Origin: Protula sp. h YS-2021
Lineage: Eukaryota > Annelida > Polychaeta > Sabellida > Serpulidae
Direction of reading: 5' to 3'
DNA: 64,000 nt
Assembly (NCBI GenBank): GCA_949752745.1
Contig: OX457026.1
Coordinates: forward strand, 39,102,723-39,166,722
The position numbers were made by a program, and so were the translations under genes. Below the pieces are notes generated by a model that ran no database searches, was not told the origin of the DNA, and saw only the letters and a program-made list of their open reading frames with translations. Position 1 is the first letter of the stretch, and every line of letters starts with the position of its first letter. This document shows, piece by piece, positions 47,233-55,843 of the stretch.

Positions 47233-50200
47233 ATGGCACCAGTCTACTGTCATGATTGTGATGTGACATTTCCATCTCTGGAAGTGTTCGTGACACATAC
47301 ATGCAAACCAGCTAGGATGAAACGTGCTCATGAAGAGCTTGTTGAGCAGATTGAAGCCAAGAGACGAAAGACCGTACAAGATGGTGTTGAAAGGCCTGAT
47401 CCAGTCCTCTGCTGTAAATGCGCCAAGATATTTTCCTCTTTGGATGCATTTGAGACACATGCATGTGATGAGATGGAAAATGTGTCTCATGAAGAACAAA
47501 GAAAGAAAGAGACAGGACAAGTAGGCAGAGGCAGAAGAGTGAGTCTTGGTGAAAACGCACAGGAAAGGCGGTTTGAGCCTGAAGATGGATCGGATTTGCT
47601 ACTTAAAATGCGACAACAAGAGAACCGGATTAAGAGACATTTGCTAGAGACGTTAAACCATGGCATGAAATGGTACATTGTGGTACATGCAGGCTTCAAG
47701 AAAATGACACCAAATGTTGAAGGCGTGATGGTAGAACAGATGGATAATGCCTTCATCAGTAGTCCAACATATGCAGCATACAATCCAACAGATATTGAGA
47801 AGGACTTGCCAGAAGCCTATAAAGAATTGTTTACCAGGTTTGATGAACATGAGCGACAAGGTTCTGGTTGGGTGTTGGATAACATATTATTCATTGAAGT
47901 GCATACAGCTACGTCAGCGCCACTGGAAGCGAGCAGTTTTATCCCACTACCGAAGAAAGTAAAGACTACAAAGGCTGTGTTAAACATTCAGAATAAAGAC
48001 AACAAATGTTTCTTATGGTCTGTACTGGCTCACCTTCACCCTTCAACAAATGCAAACCCAGAGCGTGTGCATCAATACAAGCTATTTGAGAACGAATTGA
48101 AGGTGGAAGGCATGACATTTCCAACACCGATTACAGACATTCCAAAGTTTGAAAAGGAGAATGATGTGTCTATTAACGTGTTTGGATATGAACATGATGT
48201 AGTTGTTCCGATACAACTCAGTCGAAACACCAGCGCGAGAGAAATCAATTTGCTTTTGATTAGTAATGACAAGACAAGACATTACTGCCTCATCAAGAAT
48301 TTCAGCAGACTGATGGCTTATCGAACAAAGCGTCAGAATGCAATATTTTATTGTTTCAACTGTCTTCATGGGTTTATGCGACAAGATCTTTTAGACAAGC
48401 ATCATGAAGTGTGTGACAAGCATGGAGCACAACGTTTATCATTCCCCAAGGAACCCTTCATCAAGTTCAAGAATGTAGCCAAACAACAGCGAGTGCCGTT
48501 TGTCATTTATGCAGACTTTGAATGTTTCACGAAAAAACATGAAGGAGACAAGTATCAGCATCATCGTCCAAACAGCTTTGCCTATGTGGTTGTCAGCCAG
48601 TATGATACACGTGCTCCAGTCGTATATCGAAGAGATAATGCTGTGAAAGTCTTTTTAGACCATATGGTGAATGAGCGTGATCGTATTGTGCATGGCTTGC
48701 TACAGCCAAAGAAAATGGTGATGACTCATGAAGATGAAGAGCATTATAAGAACGCCACAGATTGTTACATTTGTCATGAGCCTCTAGGAGCAGATCATGT
48801 GAGAGATCATGACCATATCAATGGCAAATACCGCGGAGCTGCACATAGTCAATGCAATTTGCACTTCCGATTTCGAAAGGATCAGCAGGATGTTGAAGAT
48901 TCTTTCAGTTCAGCTTTCAGTTCATGAGTACCTCTCTACAGAAGCTGGTATCCAACCTGGCAGCAGAAGGGAAAGACAACTTTCATAACATGACGTCACA
49001 CATTCACGATAGTGACCAACAAGATTTACTGTTGAGAAAGGGAGTGTACCCTTATGATTACGTGGATGAGACATCCAAGTTTGCTGAAACACAACTGCCG
49101 TCCAAGGACAAGTTTTACAGTCTGCTCAGTGAAGAAGGCATTAGCGATGAGGATTATGCGCATGCGCAGAAGGTGTGGGAGACATTCCAGTGTACTACAT
49201 TTGGTGAATACCATGACCTATACCTGAAATCAGATGTGTTGTTGCTGGCTGACGTGTTTGAAAACTTTCGTCACGTATGTCTCAACACGTATGAATTAGA
49301 TCCTGCTCACTACTATACAGCGCCAGGACTGTCGTGGGATGCCATGTTGAAAGCGACAAAGGTGAAATTGGAATTGATCAACGACATTGACATGTACCAA
49401 ATGGTTGAACAAGGTCTACGTGGAGGAATATCTGTCATCACACACAAGTATGCGAAAGCAAATAACCCCTACGTAGCAGATTACGATCCCTTGAAACCGA
49501 CCAACTACTTGACGTACCTGGATGCAAACAACTTGTATGGCTGGGCTATGTCGCAAAGCATGCCGGAAAGTGGATTTATGTGGGTGAGCGAGCCAGAATC
49601 CATTGACTTTATGGATGTGGATGAAGATGATGAGATTGGATACATTTTAGAAGTGGATTTGGAATACCCACAATCCATTCATAATCATCATAATCACTAT
49701 CCAGTGGCTCCAGAACGGAAATGTGTGAAAGTGGGAGAATTATCAGAGCATAGTCAGAAGCTACGGAAAGATCTAAACATGAAAAGCAAGCCTAGTGAAA
49801 AGCTCATTCCCAACTTGTGTGACAAGAAGAAATATGTACTTCATTATAGAAATTTACAGCAATATGTCTCACTGGGATTGAAAGTCACGAAGGTGCATCG
49901 TGCCATCATGTTTGCACAGAGCAAATGGTTGGCAAAATACATCTCCTTGAACACGGAAAAGAGAAAGTTGGCTAAGAACCCGTTTGAAAAAGACTTTTTC
50001 AAACTGATGAACAACTCTGTGTTTGGCAAAACCATGGAAAATGTCAGAAAACGCATGAATGTGGAACTTGTTCACCAGGAAAAGCGGTTCAAGAAACTTG
50101 TGGCCAAACCTTCCTTCCACAAATTTAGAATTTTCAACGAAGATTTGACCGCGGTACATTTGCGCAAAGTGGATCTGCTTCTGGATAAACCCATTCAAGT

Positions 50201-50762
50201 TGGTTTCACCATTCTCGACCTCAGCAAGGTGCTCATGTTCCACTTTCATTACAACTACATCATGACCAAGTATCCCAACGCCAAGCTGTTGTTCAGCGAC
50301 ACCGACAGTCTATGTTATGACATAGAAACGGACGATATCTACAAAGACATGCAGGAAGATGCCGACTTGTTCGACACAAGTGACTATCCCCCAGATCATT
50401 TCCTACATTCCAACGTGAACAAGAAAGTGCTTGGGAAAATGAAAGATGAGACGGTGGGCATTCCCATAGAAGAGTTTGTTGGACTTCGACCAAAAATGTA
50501 CAGTATGATATATGGTGGGAAAGAAAAACGTACGGCCAAAGGCATCACTCGCGCGTGTCAAAGACGGATGAAACATCAGCAGTATAAAGACAGTTTGTTC
50601 AACCAAACGCAAACGATGACCACAGGACACATTATTCGAAGTCATGACCACCAGATCTTCTCGGAGAAGTTGAGGAAAGTGGCTCTCTCTCCCTTTGATG
50701 ACAAGCGATATGTGATGAGTGATGGCTATTCCACTTTGGCGCATGGACATTACAGTATATAA
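47233..50762 (+). pseudogene. polB: Protein-primed-type family B DNA polymerase, left arm, frameshifted
   Basis: This is the replication polymerase of a Polinton/adintovirus-like element. The N-terminal piece (47233-48927, 564 residues) holds two CX2CX12HXC fingers, a possible papain-like region, a third finger (CFNC...H...C), the Exo I motif IYADFECF and an HNH/endonuclease VII-like block (CYIC...VRDHDH...CN). The C-terminal piece (48924-50762) holds Exo III ([11 protein letters not shown]), Pol A (YLDANNLYG), Pol B (KLMNNSVFG), Pol C (DTDS), the KMY motif and an intact C terminus ending at the TAA at 50760-50762. Compared with the right arm, a net 148 bp is missing around 48908-48915. This removes Exo II (HNLRGYDSH) and shifts the frame. 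A repeated TTTCAGTTCA at the junction suggests a slippage or end-joining event. Confidence 0.9.
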
Positions 50763-50763
50763 G
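50756..50763 (+). promoter_or_regulatory. TATA box overlapping the polymerase stop (left arm)
   Basis: TATATAAG overlaps the polymerase TAA stop (50760-50762) and lies 55-62 bp before the PC4-like ATG at 50818, about the same spacing as the polymerase TATA box has to its own ATG. It could start a separate transcript for the small-gene block. The mirror copy is at 58139-58146. Confidence 0.55.
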
Positions 50764-50817
50764 GGGGAAACACTTCAACTTTAGAGTTAGTTGAGGTGTG
50801 AACACTGAAGCGTCAAC

Positions 50818-51168
50818 ATGAATAGGAAAAGATCTGCAACAACGGATATGGATACTCTTGCTGATACAGTCAAAGACATGAATGTGAAACATCCTGATAC
50901 TACCATCAAGAAATTAAAAGTGGAGATAGCACCAACACCACAGTCGTGGGATGGAATGCTTTCTCTAGGCAATGGAAAGTATATCAAGATTATGAAACAA
51001 AGTAATGAAGGTGTGGTAAACATTCGCAAATACCTCAGAGATGAGGGGACTGGAAAAAACCGTCCAACGAAAAAGGGTATCTTGCTGACAATACCTGAAT
51101 GGAAAATGATGAAGAAGCAGGTGAAAGAAGTGGATAAAAGGCTTCGCAGACAAGACGACAAGTCATAA
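50818..51168 (+). CDS. PC4-like single-stranded DNA-binding protein (left arm)
   Basis: A 116-residue protein with a basic, flexible N terminus (NRKRSATT...). Its C-terminal half matches the transcriptional coactivator PC4/Sub1 domain in order: KYIKIMKQ, VVNIRKYL, a basic turn NRPTKKGI, then GILLTIPEWKMMKKQV, with the family's GI-L-x-L-x4-W-x2-(L/M) strand-helix signature. PC4 domains bind single-stranded DNA as dimers. In a protein-primed replicon this could coat displaced strands, or act in late transcription. It starts 55 bp after the polymerase stop and is followed after 13 bp by the next ORF. The copy in the right arm is identical in length and sequence as read. Confidence 0.8.
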   Translation: MNRKRSATTDMDTLADTVKDMNVKHPDTTIKKLKVEIAPTPQSWDGMLSLGNGKYIKIMKQSNEGVVNIRKYLRDEGTGKNRPTKKGILLTIPEWKMMKKQVKEVDKRLRRQDDKS

Positions 51169-51181
51169 CAAGGTAATCATC

Positions 51182-51556
51182 ATGAATGCACTCATGTTGG
51201 ACGATGGTGTTTACCTTAAAGTTAATGAGAGGAATGAAGTGATGATGGGTTCTCAGAGAATTTCTGCTTATCGGTTTAAACCTGAAGTGTGGAAAGACTT
51301 TAAAAACATACCGCTTGAACCTGGGTTTAAACGCAGACTTGAAAATAAACTGGAAGTGACGGTGGCTGAATATGATTCTAAGATACGTGTGACATTCTGT
51401 AGAAATCTTTTACAGGATTATCCAAAGGATTATAAGGGAGTTGTGCCAGATACACCCTATGCACAGTTGATCTTCTTTAATATCAAGAACTGGCGCGCAG
51501 TCCTACGATTCCTAGAAGCTATACAACATCCACTGTTCGACATCATCCGAGTATAA
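51182..51556 (+). CDS. Small element protein, possible diverged PC4-fold (left arm)
   Basis: A 124-residue protein, not recognised by family with certainty. Two segments, RISAYRFKPEVWKDFKNI (near residue 25-42) and AQLIFFNIKNWRAVLRFLEA (near 95-114), each look like a strand followed by a helix with a Trp at the PC4-type position. A strand pair LEVTVAEYDSKIRVTF lies between. It may therefore be a PC4-like tandem or a degenerate paralogue of its upstream neighbour. The gap to the previous ORF is 13 bp and to the next only 5 bp. The left copy has His where the right has Gln in the C-terminal AIQ(H/Q)PLFD. Confidence 0.65.
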   Translation: MNALMLDDGVYLKVNERNEVMMGSQRISAYRFKPEVWKDFKNIPLEPGFKRRLENKLEVTVAEYDSKIRVTFCRNLLQDYPKDYKGVVPDTPYAQLIFFNIKNWRAVLRFLEAIQHPLFDIIRV

Positions 51557-51561
51557 AATAC

Positions 51562-51915
51562 ATGAACGAGATGGAAGACGACTATTTGATGGATTATGAA
51601 CCCATGACATATGGGTTCTCATACATGAGAAACTTATGTGATGACATTGTGCTACGACATTTTGGACAGTATCTCGTCCTATCGCTTGATGACCAATCCG
51701 TGTTGAAGGATCATCTAGACAAGTTGAGAATACCTGGCTTTCTCCTAGCAGTCTCAAATGAATTAAAAGTGCGTGTGACTGAGAACGGTCTAGACGTGTT
51801 TGTACAATTTCGCCAACATGACGAGCTTACAGAAAACTACGACATCATCACCCTCAGCACAGTGGAATGGAACGCGCTGTTGCAAGCATTGGATTGGAAA
51901 GAACCTGACGCTTGA
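51562..51915 (+). CDS. Small acidic element protein, possible PC4-fold (left arm)
   Basis: A 117-residue acidic protein. The C-terminal half, LKVRVTENGLDVFVQFRQ followed by YDIITLSTVEWNALLQAL, fits the PC4-type pattern of two strands, a loop, then a strand-helix with Trp. The N terminus (MEDDYLMDYEP in this arm, MEDYYLMDYEP in the right arm) is acidic. It starts 5 bp after the preceding stop, so it probably shares a transcript with it. No other function is suggested by the sequence. Confidence 0.65.
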   Translation: MNEMEDDYLMDYEPMTYGFSYMRNLCDDIVLRHFGQYLVLSLDDQSVLKDHLDKLRIPGFLLAVSNELKVRVTENGLDVFVQFRQHDELTENYDIITLSTVEWNALLQALDWKEPDA

Positions 51916-52189
51916 ATTCAAAGAGGAAGGAATACAACTTATGCGGGGTACCAAATCCATTGAGTTAACACAACATATACGCGTGATGGACATAAATGAA
52001 GAAGGATATGAACTGAAACTGTCTGAACATGAAACTGCTAAAGTGATAAAGTTTGGTGATGTGCGTTATGTAAGCTTTCATAGCATTTACAAACACGGAT
52101 GTAATGTCTATGATACCTATATCAATTTAGATTCTAATGAATGGCATGCATTGATGAATGTATTGAAAAATGAATGTGATTGTAAATAG
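51800..52189 (+). CDS. Small element protein, possible PC4-fold, overlapping start (left arm)
   Basis: The longest reading gives 129 residues and overlaps the upstream gene by 116 bp. A shorter start at 51941 (MRGTKSIELT...) avoids the overlap and fits the compact spacing of the other genes better. The C terminus VRYVSFHSIYKHG...TYINLDSNEWHALMNVL again ends in a strand-helix with a Trp in the PC4 position. It finishes with a short Cys/Lys tail. A third possibility is that the N-terminal part is out-of-frame sequence and translation is coupled to the previous stop at 51913-51915. Confidence 0.6.
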   Translation: MYNFANMTSLQKTTTSSPSAQWNGTRCCKHWIGKNLTLEFKEEGIQLMRGTKSIELTQHIRVMDINEEGYELKLSEHETAKVIKFGDVRYVSFHSIYKHGCNVYDTYINLDSNEWHALMNVLKNECDCK

Positions 52190-52450
52190 ACTTTGTAAAC
52201 TTTGTAAATAGACTTTGTAGTTAAGAGTTTGTAAATAGTGTTTGATAACTTTGTAAATAGAATTTGTAAATAAAAGTTTGTAAATAGTGTAAATAAAAGT
52301 TTGTAAATAAAAGTTTGTAAATAGTGTAAATAGAATTTGTAGTTAAGAATTTGTAAATAGTGTAAATAGCGTTTGTAGTTAAGAGTTTGTAAATAGTGTT
52401 GGTAAACTTTGTAAATAGTGTTTGTAGTTAAGAATTTGTAAATAGAACAC
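52190..52450. repeat. TTTGTAAATAG-type tandem repeat between convergent genes (left arm)
   Basis: Imperfect reiterations of TTTGTAAATAG(A/T), TTTGTAGTTAAGA and GTGTAAATAAAAG fill the space after the small-gene block. It resembles in style the TTTGTAAAC array at the element's outer end. AATAAA hexamers occur within it. Mirror copy at 56452-56712. A 111-codon frame on the opposite strand is a by-product. Confidence 0.75.
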
Positions 52451-52490
52451 AATAAACAAGACAGTTGTTTGAAACTTGGGTTGTTTTATT
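52451..52490. terminator. Facing polyadenylation signals (left arm)
   Basis: AATAAA on the plus strand (52451-52456) serves the polymerase/small-gene block. TTTATT at 52485-52490 is AATAAA on the minus strand and serves the capsid/protease block. The two convergent transcripts would overlap only slightly. An AACAACTTAACTA-rich simple repeat (52490-52635) lies between the minus-strand signal and the protease stop. Mirror signals are at 56412-56417 (+) and 56446-56451 (-). Confidence 0.55.
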
Positions 52491-52624
52491 TAACAACAAC
52501 AACTTAACTAATATAACAACAACTTAACTAATATAACAACTTAACTACAACTTAACTACTACAATAACAACATTAATAAAACAACAACATTAATAAAAAC
52601 AACAACATTAATAAAACAACAACA

Positions 52625-53062
52625 TTAATAAAACAGTGGTTTATAATGTCTATATACAAAATCCTTTACAATAAAATCACCATCCTTTCTTTTTAATATA
52701 TTCACAATATCAAACATACTCTGACCTCGAGCTCTATGCAATATATAATATACACAATAAAAACCACATGACGATGATATTGGCGTTTGTAATGAGATAG
52801 AATTATACATATAGTCATTTCTTAAAAACATGTCTAAACGATCATCGAGAGGGAACAGTCCATAAGAGTCAAAATATTCTACAGGGTCTTTATCATAATA
52901 CACTGCCACCCAATGTTCTCCTGGTTCATCTTGATCGTCTGTGTTGATGACATAGGCGCCGCGTTGTAAAGACGGTAACTGGTCCATGGCAAACACACCT
53001 TGAAATAAGTCTTTAGTCATGACATCATGACTCAATATGGCATCAATCTGCTTCGTGTGCAT
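52625..53062 (-). CDS. Adenain-like cysteine protease (left arm)
   Basis: A 145-residue protein, short compared with adenovirus protease (about 200 residues) but with the family's active-site order. His50 lies in GEHWVAVYYD, Asp65 in EYFDSYG, Gln92 in SLQTP as oxyanion residue, and Cys99 in SSSCGFYC. Such proteases mature capsid proteins in adenoviruses, Polintons and relatives. Its ATG overlaps the capsid gene's normal stop (ATGA). In this arm the base change that destroys that stop also changes residue 2 from Asn to His, leaving the catalytic residues untouched. It appears intact. Confidence 0.85.
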   Translation of the reverse strand: MHTKQIDAILSHDVMTKDLFQGVFAMDQLPSLQRGAYVINTDDQDEPGEHWVAVYYDKDPVEYFDSYGLFPLDDRLDMFLRNDYMYNSISLQTPISSSCGFYCVYYILHRARGQSMFDIVNILKRKDGDFIVKDFVYRHYKPLFY

Positions 53063-54432
53063 GACTGGTAGTCGAATTGGATGCTGCGATTTGCACTGAT
53101 CTCAATAATGTTGTCAAATTCAGCATAGACAATGACATTGATGGTATGTTGCAAAGCTCTAGCAAAATTCATTTCTAGCCGCAAATTCCCATGCTTGATC
53201 AGGGGGAAATGATCATCGCCATCATAATCCGGTGTTAAGTCAAACGAAAATAAAGCATAACCTCTAGGCCAATCTTCCCGTTTTATAATGGAACTCTTCT
53301 CACCATTCAATCGATCAAACGATTTGTAAAGCGTTTCAAAAGCGTCTAGGTATTTGTTCTGTGTACTATCAAGCTTGAGAGGTTTGGATAGAACTGGTTC
53401 ACCATCCGTGTACAGTTGCATATAGTCCAGATCAAAATGTTTGAAATCATATGGATTCCTCAATACTGATCCACCAAAAGCTTCATTATGAACCAGACCA
53501 ATAACAATACGATTTGGTAATTGACCCAAAAAGATGTTATCTTTCACAAAAGACTGAAATCCTGCTGGAATAGCCAAGACTTTACATTCTTTTCTAGTGA
53601 TGATGATCTTGGCAGGACTTTTCATCAATGCATCTGTATGTCCTAACTGAATACCTGGACTCACCCTCACTTTGCGAATGGTTAAAAATGCCTCTTTCAC
53701 TTCTACCTTATATGTATTATCTGCAGCCATCAATACATAGTCATCTTTTTGTCTATGGAAACGCAATTTCAAACTGATGCCATTCGGAAGATAACGATCC
53801 TGCTCAAACAAATCTATCCTTAAACCACCTATGAGCATAACATCACGGCTAAGACGTGTATGCAAATAACGATGATGTAAACCATTGTTTCCTTGCTCAG
53901 CCAAGTCACCACCGTCGGCATTGACATGAAACCCGGATACATATTGTTCATGATTAGGTCTTTTCACCTCATAACTATTCATTGACCCAGCAGTATCCTT
54001 GTACATGAGACGCATAGAGCGCTCAGAATGCAGACTTTCTTCCGAATCATGGATGAGATGAGAGATAATGCTGGTATAACCATGAGTATTGTTGCTATGC
54101 GAAACCAAACGATCATTCAGAAACAATTCAATATTAGACCATAACCCATTAAACACATCATTGATGCAAGAGACATTATCATCTGCGCCACAAGCTGTTC
54201 CATCAGCCTTTAGAATGCGGCATACAATATGAAGTTTGCTGTTCTTTAAATCTAGATATTCTTCTGTACTCGCAGGAATGTAGAATTCTATTGGAGCGCC
54301 TTCTCTAATACTTGTAAGTGGTTGATAGTCGACATTATAACTTTTCTCTACAGCAGTTTGCGTCGGTGGTACGTGAAACCATTCCAATGGAGAAAGACTG
54401 CATTCACACGAATGATTATGAATGAGAGACAT
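53032..54432 (-). CDS. Double-jelly-roll-type major capsid protein, left arm, stop lost
   Basis: The start is taken at the Met of MSLIHNHSCEC (54432 on the minus strand). The upstream Met codons of the longer frame lie across the palindrome centre and would be translated from the other arm. The protein resembles the invertebrate F54H12.2-like family, which I take to be Polinton/adintovirus-type capsid proteins: LEWFHVPPTQT near residue 17-26, GAPIEFYIPAS near 45-55, YLDLKNSKL near 59-67. The normal stop TGA is TGC here, adding nine residues and overlapping the protease start by 31 bp. Otherwise it is identical to the right copy as read. The structural assignment is inferred from recalled family likeness. 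Confidence 0.78.
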   Translation of the reverse strand: MSLIHNHSCECSLSPLEWFHVPPTQTAVEKSYNVDYQPLTSIREGAPIEFYIPASTEEYLDLKNSKLHIVCRILKADGTACGADDNVSCINDVFNGLWSNIELFLNDRLVSHSNNTHGYTSIISHLIHDSEESLHSERSMRLMYKDTAGSMNSYEVKRPNHEQYVSGFHVNADGGDLAEQGNNGLHHRYLHTRLSRDVMLIGGLRIDLFEQDRYLPNGISLKLRFHRQKDDYVLMAADNTYKVEVKEAFLTIRKVRVSPGIQLGHTDALMKSPAKIIITRKECKVLAIPAGFQSFVKDNIFLGQLPNRIVIGLVHNEAFGGSVLRNPYDFKHFDLDYMQLYTDGEPVLSKPLKLDSTQNKYLDAFETLYKSFDRLNGEKSSIIKREDWPRGYALFSFDLTPDYDGDDHFPLIKHGNLRLEMNFARALQHTINVIVYAEFDNIIEISANRSIQFDYQSCTRSRLMPY

Positions 54433-54470
54433 GATTTCAAAAAATATCGCAAAGATATTTTTTGAAATCA
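54432..54470. other. Palindrome centre between divergent capsid starts
   Basis: The two capsid ATGs face away from each other with 37 bp between them (54433-54469). The centre is AAAAAATATC-GCAAA-GATATTTTTT (54439-54463), a 10-bp perfect stem and a 5-nt spacer. There is no room for two ordinary promoters. The sequence that normally lies upstream of the capsid gene is missing from both arms. Confidence 0.9.
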
Positions 54471-55843
54471 TGTCTCTCATTCATAATCATTCGTGTGAAT
54501 GCAGTCTTTCTCCATTGGAATGGTTTCACGTACCACCGACGCAAACTGCTGTAGAGAAAAGTTATAATGTCGACTATCAACCACTTACAAGTATTAGAGA
54601 AGGCGCTCCAATAGAATTCTACATTCCTGCGAGTACAGAAGAATATCTAGATTTAAAGAACAGCAAACTTCATATTGTATGCCGCATTCTAAAGGCTGAT
54701 GGAACAGCTTGTGGCGCAGATGATAATGTCTCTTGCATCAATGATGTGTTTAATGGGTTATGGTCTAATATTGAATTGTTTCTGAATGATCGTTTGGTTT
54801 CGCATAGCAACAATACTCATGGTTATACCAGCATTATCTCTCATCTCATCCATGATTCGGAAGAAAGTCTGCATTCTGAGCGCTCTATGCGTCTCATGTA
54901 CAAGGATACTGCTGGGTCAATGAATAGTTATGAGGTGAAAAGACCTAATCATGAACAATATGTATCCGGGTTTCATGTCAATGCCGACGGTGGTGACTTG
55001 GCTGAGCAAGGAAACAATGGTTTACATCATCGTTATTTGCATACACGTCTTAGCCGTGATGTTATGCTCATAGGTGGTTTAAGGATAGATTTGTTTGAGC
55101 AGGATCGTTATCTTCCGAATGGCATCAGTTTGAAATTGCGTTTCCATAGACAAAAAGATGACTATGTATTGATGGCTGCAGATAATACATATAAGGTAGA
55201 AGTGAAAGAGGCATTTTTAACCATTCGCAAAGTGAGGGTGAGTCCAGGTATTCAGTTAGGACATACAGATGCATTGATGAAAAGTCCTGCCAAGATCATC
55301 ATCACTAGAAAAGAATGTAAAGTCTTGGCTATTCCAGCAGGATTTCAGTCTTTTGTGAAAGATAACATCTTTTTGGGTCAATTACCAAATCGTATTGTTA
55401 TTGGTCTGGTTCATAATGAAGCTTTTGGTGGATCAGTATTGAGGAATCCATATGATTTCAAACATTTTGATCTGGACTATATGCAACTGTACACGGATGG
55501 TGAACCAGTTCTATCCAAACCTCTCAAGCTTGATAGTACACAGAACAAATACCTAGACGCTTTTGAAACGCTTTACAAATCGTTTGATCGATTGAATGGT
55601 GAGAAGAGTTCCATTATAAAACGGGAAGATTGGCCTAGAGGTTATGCTTTATTTTCGTTTGACTTAACACCGGATTATGATGGCGATGATCATTTCCCCC
55701 TGATCAAGCATGGGAATTTGCGGCTAGAAATGAATTTTGCTAGAGCTTTGCAACATACCATCAATGTCATTGTCTATGCTGAATTTGACAACATTATTGA
55801 GATCAGTGCAAATCGCAGCATCCAATTCGACTACCAGTCATGA
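54470..55843 (+). CDS. Double-jelly-roll-type major capsid protein, right arm
   Basis: A 457-residue protein from MSLIHNHSCEC, with intact stop TGA at 55841-55843. N-terminal blocks SCECSLSPLEWFHVPPTQT, IREGAPIEFYIPAS and YLDLKNSKLHIV match the F54H12.2-like group. A mid region DVFNGLWSNIELFLNDRLV followed by MYKDTAGSMNSYE matches the same group. Length agrees with Polinton major capsid proteins. The role is formation of the icosahedral shell. It is followed directly by the protease with a four-base ATGA overlap, so both are probably made from one message. This is the better preserved copy of the two. Confidence 0.78.
   Translation: MSLIHNHSCECSLSPLEWFHVPPTQTAVEKSYNVDYQPLTSIREGAPIEFYIPASTEEYLDLKNSKLHIVCRILKADGTACGADDNVSCINDVFNGLWSNIELFLNDRLVSHSNNTHGYTSIISHLIHDSEESLHSERSMRLMYKDTAGSMNSYEVKRPNHEQYVSGFHVNADGGDLAEQGNNGLHHRYLHTRLSRDVMLIGGLRIDLFEQDRYLPNGISLKLRFHRQKDDYVLMAADNTYKVEVKEAFLTIRKVRVSPGIQLGHTDALMKSPAKIIITRKECKVLAIPAGFQSFVKDNIFLGQLPNRIVIGLVHNEAFGGSVLRNPYDFKHFDLDYMQLYTDGEPVLSKPLKLDSTQNKYLDAFETLYKSFDRLNGEKSSIIKREDWPRGYALFSFDLTPDYDGDDHFPLIKHGNLRLEMNFARALQHTINVIVYAEFDNIIEISANRSIQFDYQS

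Larger units (their letters stand above)
45083..54448. repeat. Left arm of giant inverted repeat (virus-like element)
   Basis: This arm is the reverse complement of 54454-64000. Paired positions sum to 108902 from the centre out to the polymerase C-terminal part, and to 109052 at the polymerase N terminus. The shift comes from a 148-bp loss in this arm and a 2-bp gain in the other. At the outer end the sum is 109083, so there are more indels in the repeats there. Apart from indels the arms differ by only a handful of substitutions, for example four residues in about 1100 of the polymerase. The 5-bp spacer at 54449-54453 is flanked by the perfect stem AAAAAATATC/GATATTTTTT. Confidence 0.97.

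Noticed and set aside
48072..50750. Opposite-strand frames inside the polymerase in both arms
   Set aside because: Mirror-strand shadows of the polymerase reading frame; no motif, and they are broken by the same indels.
54422..54480. Capsid start at the upstream Met (MRDMISKNI...) in both arms
   Set aside because: These codons lie across the palindrome centre, differ between arms in the spacer, and are simply the reverse complement of the other arm's coding sequence. MSLIHNHSCEC fits the family start.
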